Shown here: one piece after another, positions 1-8,282 of the stretch
Position numbering within the stretch: the stretch's first letter is position 1
Layout of the letters: every line of letters begins with the position of its first letter
Assembly: GCA_035373625.1 (NCBI GenBank)
Contig: DAOSNS010000010.1
Span: 1 to 64,000 of the forward strand
Reading direction: 5' to 3'
Source of the DNA: DSWT01 sp035373625
Lineage (GTDB): Bacteria; Chloroflexota; Anaerolineae; B4-G1; SLSP01
DNA: 64,000 nucleotides
Notes under the pieces: model-generated
Seen by the model: only the letters and a program-made list of their open reading frames with translations
Databases searched by the model: none
Told to the model about the DNA's origin: nothing
Made by a program: the position numbers and the translations under genes

Positions 1-105
1 CTGGCGTTCCCCTCGAAGCAAGAATGGGGCCGGCTAAAAACGGGGAACTGGCGTTCCCCTCGGAGCAAGAATGGAGCAAGAATGATAAGGCCATGATCCT
101 GGTGA
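1..105. repeat. REP-like intergenic element, copy A (partly duplicated)
   Basis: A block beginning CTGGCGTTCCCCTCG occurs at 1-27 and again at about 48-75. It contains a perfect hairpin at 42-59 (GGGGAAC, loop TGGC, GTTCCCC) and ends in AATGATAAGGCC. The same block recurs at about 4449-4495. The window edge cuts the left side. It does not look coding. Confidence 0.6.
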
Positions 106-133
106 TTGCCTATTACCGGTTGCATGATAGGAT

Positions 134-142
134 TGCTATAAT
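134..142 (+). promoter_or_regulatory. Extended -10 promoter for the YfhO-flippase gene
   Basis: TGC directly followed by TATAAT (137-142) forms an extended -10 box. No good -35 lies at the usual spacing. The start codon at 175 would leave a leader of about 25 nt, and I see no clear Shine-Dalgarno sequence. Confidence 0.5.
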
Positions 143-174
143 CCCAAACCCTTACTCAGATAATCGGATTAGTC

Positions 175-3100
175 ATGAAAATGAATCTGCGAAACCTATG
201 GCGCGATTTTGTGCCGGTGGGGATACTGCTTATCCTGCCGTTGTTGATTTTCGCCCCGATCGTTCTGGGAGATAAAACCCTGCTCCCGGCGGACGCGCTG
301 TATACCTTCGCGCCTTACCGGGCTGCTGCCGACAAAATGGGCATGACCGAGGTGCAAAACGGCCTGGTTGCTGACCTGATTTTACAGAACTATCCCTGGA
401 AGCGTTTTTTGACCACGGCACTTCAGACACGAGAACTGCCTCTCTGGGACCCTTACATCTTCGCCGGACATCCCTTTCTGGCCAACGGGCAACATTCGGC
501 CCTCTATCCGCTGACGTGGATTTTCTTCCTGTTGCCTCTGCCGCGTGCGTTCGGCGTGTTCATTGCCCTGCAATTGGGGCTTGCCGGTATAGCAATGTAT
601 GTTTTGGGACGTACCATCGGCGCCAACCGCCTGGGAGCGCTGCTGGCCGGCGCCACCTTTGAGTTAAGCGGGTTCCTGGTCGTCTCGGTTGTCCATCCGA
701 TGATCGTTGCGGCGGCGTCATGGTTGCCGTTGCTGTTGACATTCGTCGAACTGACCGTGCGCCGTGCGCGCTTTATGCGGCAGGAACGCGCAATGTTGCC
801 CTGGGCCTTAGGTGGCGCGCTCACGCTGGGGCTACAGATTTTCGCCGGCCACGCCGAAATCACTTACTTTGCCCTGTTGGTGATGGCGATGTTCGGCGCC
901 TGGCGGCTCATCCATACGGCGCTGACCCATCCACACACGGCATGGCGCACGGAAGTCCTCAGCCCGGCATTGGGCCTACTGTTGATGGTCGGTCTGGGGC
1001 TGGCGCTTGGTGCATTGCAACTCCTCCCGCTCTATGAGGTCGTCAACAGCAGCTTCCGTCAGGGCACCGTTACGCTTTCTGAGGTGTTGAGGTGGGCTTA
1101 TCCCAAACGCAGAATCATCACTTTCTTGATTCCTAACTTCTTCGGCAATCCCACGCATACAACGTTGTGGAATTTCTTCACCGGCGAGACGCTCCGGGCC
1201 ACCGTCAACGCCCACGGAGAGGCCATTTCTTCTTTCGATTGGGGCATCAAGAATTACGTCGAAGGGGGGGCGTATTTGGGGATTCTGCCGTTGCTGCTGG
1301 CGTTGGTGGCAGTCGTTAGTCCGCAGTCGTTAGTCGAAGGTCGAAAATCGAAAGTCGAAAGTCGCAGGTCAAAGATTGTAGATAAGGCACTCGATTGGTT
1401 GAGACAGCCTTATGTGCCGTTTTTCACGGTGTTGTCGCTGTTTTCGTTGGGCTGCATTTTCGGCACGCCGATCTATGCGTTGGTGTACGCCTTGCCCTTC
1501 CTGAGCCAATCCCACTCGCCCTTCCGCTGGGTGTTCCCCTTGACGGTTGCCGTCGCCGCGCTTGCCGGCCTGGGAGCGACGCGAGTCAGCGAATCACGAA
1601 TCACGAATTCCCCACACCCCTCAACTCACACCTCCCGCCCCATGCGCCGCCTCTTGCTCTTCGACACGGCTCCAAATGTTGTCAGCATCATCGGGGCGGG
1701 GACGATTTGGGCAGGATTGGCATTGTGGGGCGGGCTGTGGCTCTCGCGGCTGGCGTTCGGGCGGATCGAGCCACTGGTCGAGCGGGTGTTCTGGTCGCTG
1801 GCACTGGCATCCCACGCATTTCCAGATCATCGCACATTTTACGCTTACCTCTTTCCCTGGATCCAACGCGCAGCGCTATTGTTGATCGGCGCCGGCATTG
1901 TGCTACGGGTGTCCCGCTGCCCCATCTACTGGCCCAAGCGGTTGGGGGGCCGCCCGGTATGGGAAGCCCTGGCAATCCTCGTCCTGGTGGTAGATCTCGT
2001 CGCGTTTGGCGCGGGCTTCAATCCCGCCGTCAACCCGGATTTGCTGAGCTATACGCCGCCCGTCGTCGAATTTCTGCGCCGGGATACGGGGGTGTGGCGT
2101 TTCTCCACCTTCGATCCCCACGGACGCAAGACGTTCAACGCCAATACAGGAATGTTCTACGATTTCCAGGATGTGCGCGGTTACGATAGTCTCTTTCCGG
2201 CACAATACGCGCGCTATATGCGCTGGATTGAGCCGCAAAACGAGTTGCTCTACAACCGCATCGCACCCTTCACGCAGTTTTCCAGCCTCGACAGCCCGCT
2301 CACCGACCTGCTCAACGTCAAATACATCGTCACCGAGGAAGAAATTCCCCTGCCCAAGTACAAGCTCGTGTACCAGGATGAAGCGGTGCGCGTTTATGAG
2401 AATCTGGGTGTCATGCCGCGCGCCTTCACCTTGCCTGTGACGGCGACGCTGGTTGCACCGGATGTGGAAGCTGTGGGACAGCTCATCCAGAGCTATGACC
2501 CCCGCTTCTACGCCATCATCGAAGCGGAGTTTATGGGCAACACCCCCGCGCAACCGTCTCCCACCACCCCGGCCACTCCCGCGGGCCAAACCGTGCTCGC
2601 CTACGGACGCAACGAAGTCCTCATCGAAGTGACCGTTGATAGCCCGGCCTGGCTTATCCTCACCGATAGCTACTTCCCCGGCTGGAAGGCTTTCGTCCGC
2701 CCACCGGGAACAGGGGAAGATGCCGAGCGTGAAGTCCCCATTGCCCGTGTGGCCGGGAACTTCCGGGGCGTGCGGCTTGAGGAAAGCGGCATCGTGCGCT
2801 TCAAGTACAGTCCCGACAGCGTGAAAATCGGCGCGTTCGTCTCATTCCTGGCAGGGATGGGTATTGTCTTTCTCGCCGTCGTATGGGTCTGGCGACGCGC
2901 CTACCGCGATGAGGCCGACCATTCAACAGTACAACGGCTGGCGAAGAACAGCGTGGCTCCTATCCTGCTGACGCTCTTCAACCGCGTCATCGAGCTGGCC
3001 TTTGCGGCGCTGATGTTGCGGATTCTCGGTCCGGCGAATACCGGTGATTACTACTACGCGGTCAATGTCTTTTTATGGTTCGACATCCTCACCAATTTCG

Positions 3101-4377
3101 GACTCGACGCTTATCTCACCCGTGAGGTGGCTCGCGCCCGCGACCGGGCTAACCGTTTCCTGTTCAACACAACCGCCGTGCGGCTGGGGTTGAGCCTGGC
3201 CGGTATCCCGTTGGTGCTTGGGTTCATCGTCCTGCGGCAAACACTCATCGCGGACTTCACCGCGCCGGCCGCCAGGCAAGCGATGATCGCGCTGGTCTTG
3301 CTCTACATTGGCTTGATTCCCGGCTCCATCTCCAAAGGGCTGACCTCGCTCTTTTACGCCTACGAGAAAGCGGAATACCCGGCAGCCATCTCGACGGTTT
3401 CAACGTTGGTGCGTGTGGGCGTGCAGACGGCGGTGCTGCTGGCGGGATGGGGCATCATCGGACTGGCGGGATCGGCCATTGCCATCAATCTGATCACGCT
3501 GGGCATCCTGGGCAGCCTCGCCGTGCGGATGTTCTTCCGCCCGCGTTGGGAAAGCGACCGTATGTTGCGGCGAGCTATGATCGGCGAATCGTGGCCGTTG
3601 ATGGTCAACCACTTCCTCGCTACCCTGTTCTACAAAATTGACGTTTTTTTGATGGAGCCAATCCTGGGCAACATCATCCTGGGACTGTACAGCATCGGGT
3701 ATAAGTTTCTGGATGCGGTGATGGTCGTTCCTTCGATGTTCACGCTGGCGCTTTTCCCGGTCATCTCACGGCAGGCCAAAGAAGACCGTGCCGGCTTCCT
3801 GCGCTTCTACCGGCTTGGCGCGAAAATCCTGCTGACGCTCGCGCTCCCTCTGGCCGTCATCGCCACACTGGCGGCGCGTGAGATGGTGCTGGTTCTGGGC
3901 GGACCGGAATATCTGCCCGGCGGGATGATCGCCCTGCAATTGATGGCCTGGTCTATGCCGATTGGGTGGCTGAACAGCCTGACCCAATACGTGCTCATTG
4001 CGTTGGATCAGCAACGTTATCTGACGCGCGCGTATCTGTTCGCGTTCGCGTTCTCACTGATCAGCAACCTGATCTTGATGCCCATTTACGGCTACCGGGT
4101 CTCTGCCGTCTTGCACATCTTCTCAGAACTGGCGTTGATGGTACCGTTTGTAATGGGTGTACAAAAACAACTCGAGCGGTTGCACTGGGGTTCTATTGTC
4201 GGCAAACCGCTGTTGGCGACGGTAGCGATGGTGGCCGTGGCGCTACTCCTGATGCCGGTTGGACGCGGCGCCGCGCTGGCAGGCGCGGTTGTCGTCTTCC
4301 CACTGGTCGCCTGGCGGCTCAAACTGCTGACAGCGGAGGAACAGGCATTGCTGGCGCCGCTGCTCCGCCGCAGGTGA
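175..4377 (+). CDS. YfhO family membrane protein fused to a polysaccharide flippase (Wzx/MATE-like)
   Basis: This is a 1400-residue polytopic membrane protein. Residues 1 to about 900 have the YfhO layout: many hydrophobic helices (for example GILLILPLLIFAPIV near the start), short motifs such as PYIFAGHPFLANGQ, and a soluble extracytoplasmic part. YfhO proteins are GT-C-like and are linked to glycosylation of cell-envelope polymers. From about residue 920 a second multi-helix unit begins (APILLTLFNRVIELAFAALM, then GPANTGDYYY) that reads as an oligosaccharide flippase. The two are normally separate proteins. The joining segment is continuous, with no stop or frameshift. Two loops, at about residues 379-400 and 472-489, are translated heptamer repeats. 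Function is inferred: lipid-linked sugar handling and export at the cytoplasmic membrane. The ATG at 175 fits the upstream -10 box; the ATG two codons later is possible. Confidence 0.8.
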   Translation: MKMNLRNLWRDFVPVGILLILPLLIFAPIVLGDKTLLPADALYTFAPYRAAADKMGMTEVQNGLVADLILQNYPWKRFLTTALQTRELPLWDPYIFAGHPFLANGQHSALYPLTWIFFLLPLPRAFGVFIALQLGLAGIAMYVLGRTIGANRLGALLAGATFELSGFLVVSVVHPMIVAAASWLPLLLTFVELTVRRARFMRQERAMLPWALGGALTLGLQIFAGHAEITYFALLVMAMFGAWRLIHTALTHPHTAWRTEVLSPALGLLLMVGLGLALGALQLLPLYEVVNSSFRQGTVTLSEVLRWAYPKRRIITFLIPNFFGNPTHTTLWNFFTGETLRATVNAHGEAISSFDWGIKNYVEGGAYLGILPLLLALVAVVSPQSLVEGRKSKVESRRSKIVDKALDWLRQPYVPFFTVLSLFSLGCIFGTPIYALVYALPFLSQSHSPFRWVFPLTVAVAALAGLGATRVSESRITNSPHPSTHTSRPMRRLLLFDTAPNVVSIIGAGTIWAGLALWGGLWLSRLAFGRIEPLVERVFWSLALASHAFPDHRTFYAYLFPWIQRAALLLIGAGIVLRVSRCPIYWPKRLGGRPVWEALAILVLVVDLVAFGAGFNPAVNPDLLSYTPPVVEFLRRDTGVWRFSTFDPHGRKTFNANTGMFYDFQDVRGYDSLFPAQYARYMRWIEPQNELLYNRIAPFTQFSSLDSPLTDLLNVKYIVTEEEIPLPKYKLVYQDEAVRVYENLGVMPRAFTLPVTATLVAPDVEAVGQLIQSYDPRFYAIIEAEFMGNTPAQPSPTTPATPAGQTVLAYGRNEVLIEVTVDSPAWLILTDSYFPGWKAFVRPPGTGEDAEREVPIARVAGNFRGVRLEESGIVRFKYSPDSVKIGAFVSFLAGMGIVFLAVVWVWRRAYRDEADHSTVQRLAKNSVAPILLTLFNRVIELAFAALMLRILGPANTGDYYYAVNVFLWFDILTNFGLDAYLTREVARARDRANRFLFNTTAVRLGLSLAGIPLVLGFIVLRQTLIADFTAPAARQAMIALVLLYIGLIPGSISKGLTSLFYAYEKAEYPAAISTVSTLVRVGVQTAVLLAGWGIIGLAGSAIAINLITLGILGSLAVRMFFRPRWESDRMLRRAMIGESWPLMVNHFLATLFYKIDVFLMEPILGNIILGLYSIGYKFLDAVMVVPSMFTLALFPVISRQAKEDRAGFLRFYRLGAKILLTLALPLAVIATLAAREMVLVLGGPEYLPGGMIALQLMAWSMPIGWLNSLTQYVLIALDQQRYLTRAYLFAFAFSLISNLILMPIYGYRVSAVLHIFSELALMVPFVMGVQKQLERLHWGSIVGKPLLATVAMVAVALLLMPVGRGAALAGAVVVFPLVAWRLKLLTAEEQALLAPLLRRR
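1310..1375. repeat. Heptamer repeat tract inside a coding region
   Basis: Two CAGTCGTTAGTC copies are followed by AAGGTCG, AAAATCG, AAAGTCG, AAAGTCG and CAGGTCA. The period is 7 bp, as in the intergenic tract at 7425-7640. It is read through in frame within the YfhO gene as a charged Ser/Arg/Lys loop between membrane helices. Confidence 0.75.
1590..1640. repeat. Second heptamer repeat tract inside the YfhO gene
   Basis: GAATCAC, GAATCAC, GAATTCC, CCACACC, CCTCAAC, TCACACC and TCCCGCC follow with a 7-bp step. The tract encodes a Ser/Thr/Pro/His-rich loop in frame. Confidence 0.6.
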
Positions 4378-4380
4378 TAT

Positions 4381-4500
4381 AGGGCTTTATCATTCTCGCT
4401 ATAATGACTTCAACTGACTGCGAGCGGATCGCCAGATCCACGTTTCTCGCTAAAAATGGGGAACTGACGTTCCCGCGGAGCAAGCATGATAAGGCCCTGG
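4381..4500. repeat. REP-like intergenic element, copy B
   Basis: The element starts with a CATTCTCGCTATAATGACTTC block, carries one GAGCGGATCGCCAGATCC unit (hairpin GCGGATC, loop GCCA, GATCCAC), and ends with the GGGGAACTGACGTTCCC hairpin (4459-4474) and a CATGATAAGGCC end. The left half matches the element at 36326-36550 and the right half matches 1-105. Confidence 0.65.
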
Positions 4501-4516
4501 CAGATGATACGGGATG

Positions 4517-4544
4517 TTGTTCTCCCCATAAGAGCGGTTATAAT
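4517..4544 (+). promoter_or_regulatory. Putative promoter of the coiled-coil gene
   Basis: TTGTTC (4517-4522), a 16-nt spacer and a perfect TATAAT (4539-4544) precede the gene. The Shine-Dalgarno sequence GAGGAG lies just before the ATG at 4574. Confidence 0.5.
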
Positions 4545-4573
4545 AGGTAAAACTTTGTCAGAGGAGTAGACGC

Positions 4574-5785
4574 ATGGAGCTTTCACAGCTAGAACAGATG
4601 ATCCGTTGGCTGGATGAAGAACGCAAGCGCGACAAGGCCGTCATTCTAGCATTGCAAGAGCGTGTCGAACAGCAAATCCACACCATCGAAGCGCAATCCG
4701 TGGAAATCGAGCGGCTGCACCAGGACATTGTTGAATTACGCACCGATTTACGACGCACCGATGATTATCCCGCACAGATCGAAAAAACGCACCGTGACCT
4801 CAATGCCAACCTGGAAGAATTCAAAGCTCAGGTGCGCCGCGAGCGTCTGGAAAGCGAACAACTGCGCCGCTCAGAAGTCGAGATCATCAACGAACAACTG
4901 ACCGACCTGGACAAGAAAATCCGCCCTATGTTTCGCTACGAGGAGTTGCTCAAGGCCCGTGAAGCCGGCGAACAACGACTGCAGGGGCAGATTCAGGCCG
5001 TGACCAACGCCATTGCCGACCTGACCAAACGCACCGAAGATCGCTTGCAATCCATCGTCTATCTGGAAGAGCAGCGCCGGGCCGACACACGGCGCGTTGC
5101 GGCGGTTGAAGGCGAAATTCCGGGGCTGCGCAAGAGCCTCGATGAATTGCTTGCCAAACAGACCCGGCTTGAAGACAGCATCCGCAAGCTCCCTGCGCGC
5201 GTTGAAGAGGCCATCCAGATCGCCAAATCCTACGATCCGCGCATCGAAGAGCTGCGCGTGGCAGATTTCCAGCGGGAACAACGGGTAAAGCAATACGTAG
5301 AACAGGGCGCGCGCGTGGACGCCGAAGTTGCACGCCTGGTTGAGCAAACGCAAAAATACGCCCTGTTGTACAATCAAAACAAACAGGCGCTCGACGGCCT
5401 GGATGCTTTCCAGGCGCGGCTGGAAAAACGGCAGAACGAGATCGCGGAAATGCAGCGGCTCACCGAGGAACGGCTCCGCCGCCAATGGGAAGAGTGGCAA
5501 GCGGCCTTCGCCCGCGACTGGCAAAAGCGTCTGGTCGCCGAGGAGGACCGTTGGCGACGTCAGGACCTCGCCAACCAGAAAGTGACCGAGCATTTTGCCG
5601 GGTTGGACGAACAGGCCGAACTCTACTACCGCGAAATCACGGCGCTCTGGGAAGAGCTACGTGCAGCCATAGATCGTTGGAGCAAAGCCATTCAAGAGAC
5701 ACTGGTGGCCAATCAGGACGTCCCGCTCCAGCGGCTCAAGGCGTTGCGCCGCTTCGCAGAGGAAAAGCATAAGGAGCTTTTGTAG
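4574..5785 (+). CDS. Long coiled-coil protein of unknown function
   Basis: 403 residues, almost entirely charged heptad-type helix (Glu, Lys, Arg, Gln and Leu rich). It has no predicted membrane segment, no signal peptide and no cysteine cluster. Short runs such as LEQMIRWLDEERKRDK and RLTEERLRRQWEEWQ show the character. It has its own promoter-like box and a good GAGGAG ribosome site 8 nt before the ATG, and it stands alone between a membrane protein and a convergent amidohydrolase. A structural or scaffolding role, or a partner of chromosome or cell-envelope machinery, is conceivable. I do not recognise a named family. Confidence 0.75.
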   Translation: MELSQLEQMIRWLDEERKRDKAVILALQERVEQQIHTIEAQSVEIERLHQDIVELRTDLRRTDDYPAQIEKTHRDLNANLEEFKAQVRRERLESEQLRRSEVEIINEQLTDLDKKIRPMFRYEELLKAREAGEQRLQGQIQAVTNAIADLTKRTEDRLQSIVYLEEQRRADTRRVAAVEGEIPGLRKSLDELLAKQTRLEDSIRKLPARVEEAIQIAKSYDPRIEELRVADFQREQRVKQYVEQGARVDAEVARLVEQTQKYALLYNQNKQALDGLDAFQARLEKRQNEIAEMQRLTEERLRRQWEEWQAAFARDWQKRLVAEEDRWRRQDLANQKVTEHFAGLDEQAELYYREITALWEELRAAIDRWSKAIQETLVANQDVPLQRLKALRRFAEEKHKELL

Positions 5786-5835
5786 GGAGTTAAGAGTAAA
5801 GGGGAAAGGGTCCCTTACTCCCTATTCCACAATCC

Positions 5836-7413
5836 CTAGAAAGTACACCAGTGGCCACCGACCATAACGCGAAGCGCACGGGTTTGTAACAGAGCTTCGG
5901 GCGGAAGGGTGAAGATGTCCTGGTCAAGGACGGCCAGGTCCGCGAGGTGGCCGGGAGTAAGCAAGCCGATTCGTGATTCCAGGCCGGCAGCGTAAGCCGC
6001 GCCCCAGGTGTAGGCGCGCAGGGCTTCTTCCAGGGTGAGCCGCTGTTCGGGGTGCCAGCCCTCGGGGCCGGGGAAACCATTATCCTCGCGGCGGCGCGTC
6101 ACCGCCGCATACAGGCCGATGAACGGATCGAAAATTTCGATGGGCGCGTCCGAGCCAAAGGCCAGTACTGCGCCGGCGTCCGCTATGGAGCGCCACGGGT
6201 ACGCCTGTGGCGCGCGCTGCGGCCCCAGATGACGCTCCACCATCACCATATCGTGAACGGCATGGATCGGCTGCATGGAAGCGACAAAACCGGCACGGCC
6301 CAGCCGCGCCTGATCCTCCGGACGGATGTGCTGCACGTGTTCCACACGATGGCGTAGCGCGGGGTTGATGTTGCGCACGGCCTCTAAGGCGTCCAGAACC
6401 AGCGCGTTGGCGCGGTCGCCGATCGCGTGAATCGCCAGCGCCAGTCCCCCTGCCGCTGCCTGCCGGGTGATTGCCGTCAGATCATCCGGCGTCAGCGTGA
6501 GCAAGCCCACGTTGTCCGGCTCACCCTCGTAAGGTGCGAACATCGCGCCCGTGCGCGCACCCAACGCCCCATCCGCAAAGAGCTTGAGGCCGCCGAAACG
6601 TAGCCAATCGTCCCCGTAGCCGCTGCGCAATCCTACCGTCAATGCTGCGTCGAGCGATTCCAGGCGCACGTACTTGACCACCCGCACACGCAGGCGTTCC
6701 CGGCGGCGCAATTCCTGAAACGCGGCAAACGCTGGTTCGGCGTCCACGTCGTGGATGCCGGTGATGCCGCAGGCCAGGAGATGACCTTGCGCCTCGTCGA
6801 GGGCGTCCACGACCTCATCTAACGTCGCCGGCGGGATCACCGCCCGCACCAGCCGCGTCGCCTCCTCGAACATCATGCCGTCCGGCGAACCATCGGCGCA
6901 GCGCCCAATCCGGCCATGCGGCGGGTCAGGCGTCGCTGCCGTGATGGACGCTGCCCGCAGCGCCGTCGAGTTGACCACCCAGGCGTGCGCGTTTTTGGCG
7001 ATCAGCGCCACCGGATGCGCCGGGGCCACACGATCCAGTTCAGCCGCGGTAGGAAAGCGGCTGTCGTCCCACACACTTTGATCCCATCCGCGCCCGATGA
7101 TCCAGGCGCCGGGCGGCAGCTCGCGCGCCCGCGCCGCCACTGCCTCCAGCAGTGCCGCACGGGAAAGATCACGCAGGTTCAGCTCACGCAAGCTAAGCGC
7201 GTACCACATCGCGTGGATATGCGCGTCAACCAGGCCGGGGATGACAAGCGCGCCCTCCACATCCTCGATCAGCGCGCCGGGGGCAGCCGCCCAGGCTTCC
7301 GCTTCAGCGTCCAGGGCGACAATGCGGTCATCCACCACCGCCATCATCCGCGCCCAGGGATAATGGGCGTCGCCGGTATAAATGCGCGGGTGTTGCAGAA
7401 TTTTTACATTCAT
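5836..7413 (-). CDS. YtcJ-like amidohydrolase (amidohydrolase family 3)
   Basis: 525 residues. A metallo-dependent hydrolase with an N-terminal beta-sandwich strand set and the metal motif DAHIH (His65 and His67). It continues with IIGRGWDQSVW, a KLFADGALGARTG motif, HAIGDRAN, RHRVEHVQ and the closing GSDAPIEIFDPF and PGHLADLAVLD segments typical of the YtcJ subgroup. These enzymes hydrolyse C-N bonds of N-acyl or cyclic amide substrates; the substrate here is unknown. The length matches the family (about 520-560). The ribosome site is weak. The gene's 5' side is a 250-bp tandem-repeat tract with no clear promoter, and its 3' end is convergent with the coiled-coil gene. Confidence 0.88.
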   Translation of the reverse strand: MNVKILQHPRIYTGDAHYPWARMMAVVDDRIVALDAEAEAWAAAPGALIEDVEGALVIPGLVDAHIHAMWYALSLRELNLRDLSRAALLEAVAARARELPPGAWIIGRGWDQSVWDDSRFPTAAELDRVAPAHPVALIAKNAHAWVVNSTALRAASITAATPDPPHGRIGRCADGSPDGMMFEEATRLVRAVIPPATLDEVVDALDEAQGHLLACGITGIHDVDAEPAFAAFQELRRRERLRVRVVKYVRLESLDAALTVGLRSGYGDDWLRFGGLKLFADGALGARTGAMFAPYEGEPDNVGLLTLTPDDLTAITRQAAAGGLALAIHAIGDRANALVLDALEAVRNINPALRHRVEHVQHIRPEDQARLGRAGFVASMQPIHAVHDMVMVERHLGPQRAPQAYPWRSIADAGAVLAFGSDAPIEIFDPFIGLYAAVTRRREDNGFPGPEGWHPEQRLTLEEALRAYTWGAAYAAGLESRIGLLTPGHLADLAVLDQDIFTLPPEALLQTRALRVMVGGHWCTF

Positions 7414-7424
7414 CTCTAAGATAG

Positions 7425-7640
7425 AGTCGTTAGTCGTTAGTCGCTAGTCGTTAGTCGTTAGTCATTAGTCGCTAGTCGTTAGTCGTTAGTCGTTAGGTGT
7501 TAGGTGTTAGTCGTTAGTCGTTAGTCGTTAGGCGTTAGGCGTTAGTCGTTAGTCATTAGTCGTTAGTCGCTAGTCGTTAGGCGTCAGGCGTTAGGCGTTA
7601 GGCGTTAGGCGTTAGTTGTTAGGCGTTAGGCTTATAGCCA
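7425..7640. repeat. GTTAGTC heptamer tandem repeat tract
   Basis: About 215 bp of 7-bp units, mostly GTTAGTC with variants GCTAGTC, GTTAGGC, GTTAGGT and ATTAGTC. It fills the gap between the amidohydrolase start and the end of the DedA-like gene. Heptanucleotide tandem repeats of this style are known as STRR sequences in filamentous cyanobacteria. Confidence 0.95.
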
Positions 7641-7665
7641 TAATAACGTGCTAACGTGGTCAACG

Positions 7666-8277
7666 TTAAAGCCCTAAAAGATTGGCAATCCAGGTGATGC
7701 TATAGCGTCCGGCCCAGGCTACGACGATGGCCTTGAACGTTTTGCCGCTCCACGTTGCCAGGTAGAACTTCCACACGGGCATCCCCGTCGCGCCGGCGGC
7801 CATGCCGGCCATGTCGAACAGCGGCATCGGCACGACCCCCATCAGAAAGATGGTCAACATCCCATGTCGGCGCACCCAGCCTTCGATCTTAGGGTAGACT
7901 TTCCAGCGGTCCACCAGGTCTTCGACAGCGTATCCGGCCAGATAGCCCCACAGTTCACCCAACGAATCACCAAACCCGGCGCAGAGACCGATCCACCAGG
8001 GTATAAGCGCCGGCACCGAACCCATCGTGAAGGTAAACGCCAGATGCGGGATGGGCAGCAATACCGTCGTGCTGCCGATCCAGGCCATCAGGAAGACGCC
8101 CAGGTAGCCCAGCCCGCTGAGGTGTTCAAAGGTGATGCGCTCACGGTTGAGCGCGATCAATGTGGTGAAGCCCACGAAGAAAATCACCAATACCACCCGC
8201 AAAACCGTCTTGCGCGTCTGTTTGGTTTGAGTGTGGGTAGGAGGGTCGTTGGTGGCTTTAGGGGTGGTATCTGGCAT
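7666..8277 (-). CDS. VTT/DedA-like (SNARE-associated type) membrane protein
   Basis: 203 residues. A polar N-terminus is followed by a membrane helix (VVLVIFFVGFTTLIAL) and the VTT-domain core: GYLGVFLMAWIGSTT, GDSLGELWGYLAG and FLMGVVPMPLFDMAGMAAG, with the conserved Pro/Gly and acidic residues of this fold, and a C-terminal helix. VTT/DedA proteins are membrane lipid scramblases or transporters; some move undecaprenyl phosphate. It begins 5 nt after the stop of the nucleotide-sugar dehydrogenase, so the two are very likely co-transcribed, consistent with polysaccharide or lipid-carrier metabolism. The precise subfamily is uncertain. Confidence 0.82.
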   Translation of the reverse strand: MPDTTPKATNDPPTHTQTKQTRKTVLRVVLVIFFVGFTTLIALNRERITFEHLSGLGYLGVFLMAWIGSTTVLLPIPHLAFTFTMGSVPALIPWWIGLCAGFGDSLGELWGYLAGYAVEDLVDRWKVYPKIEGWVRRHGMLTIFLMGVVPMPLFDMAGMAAGATGMPVWKFYLATWSGKTFKAIVVAWAGRYSITWIANLLGL

Positions 8278-8282
8278 GCCCT

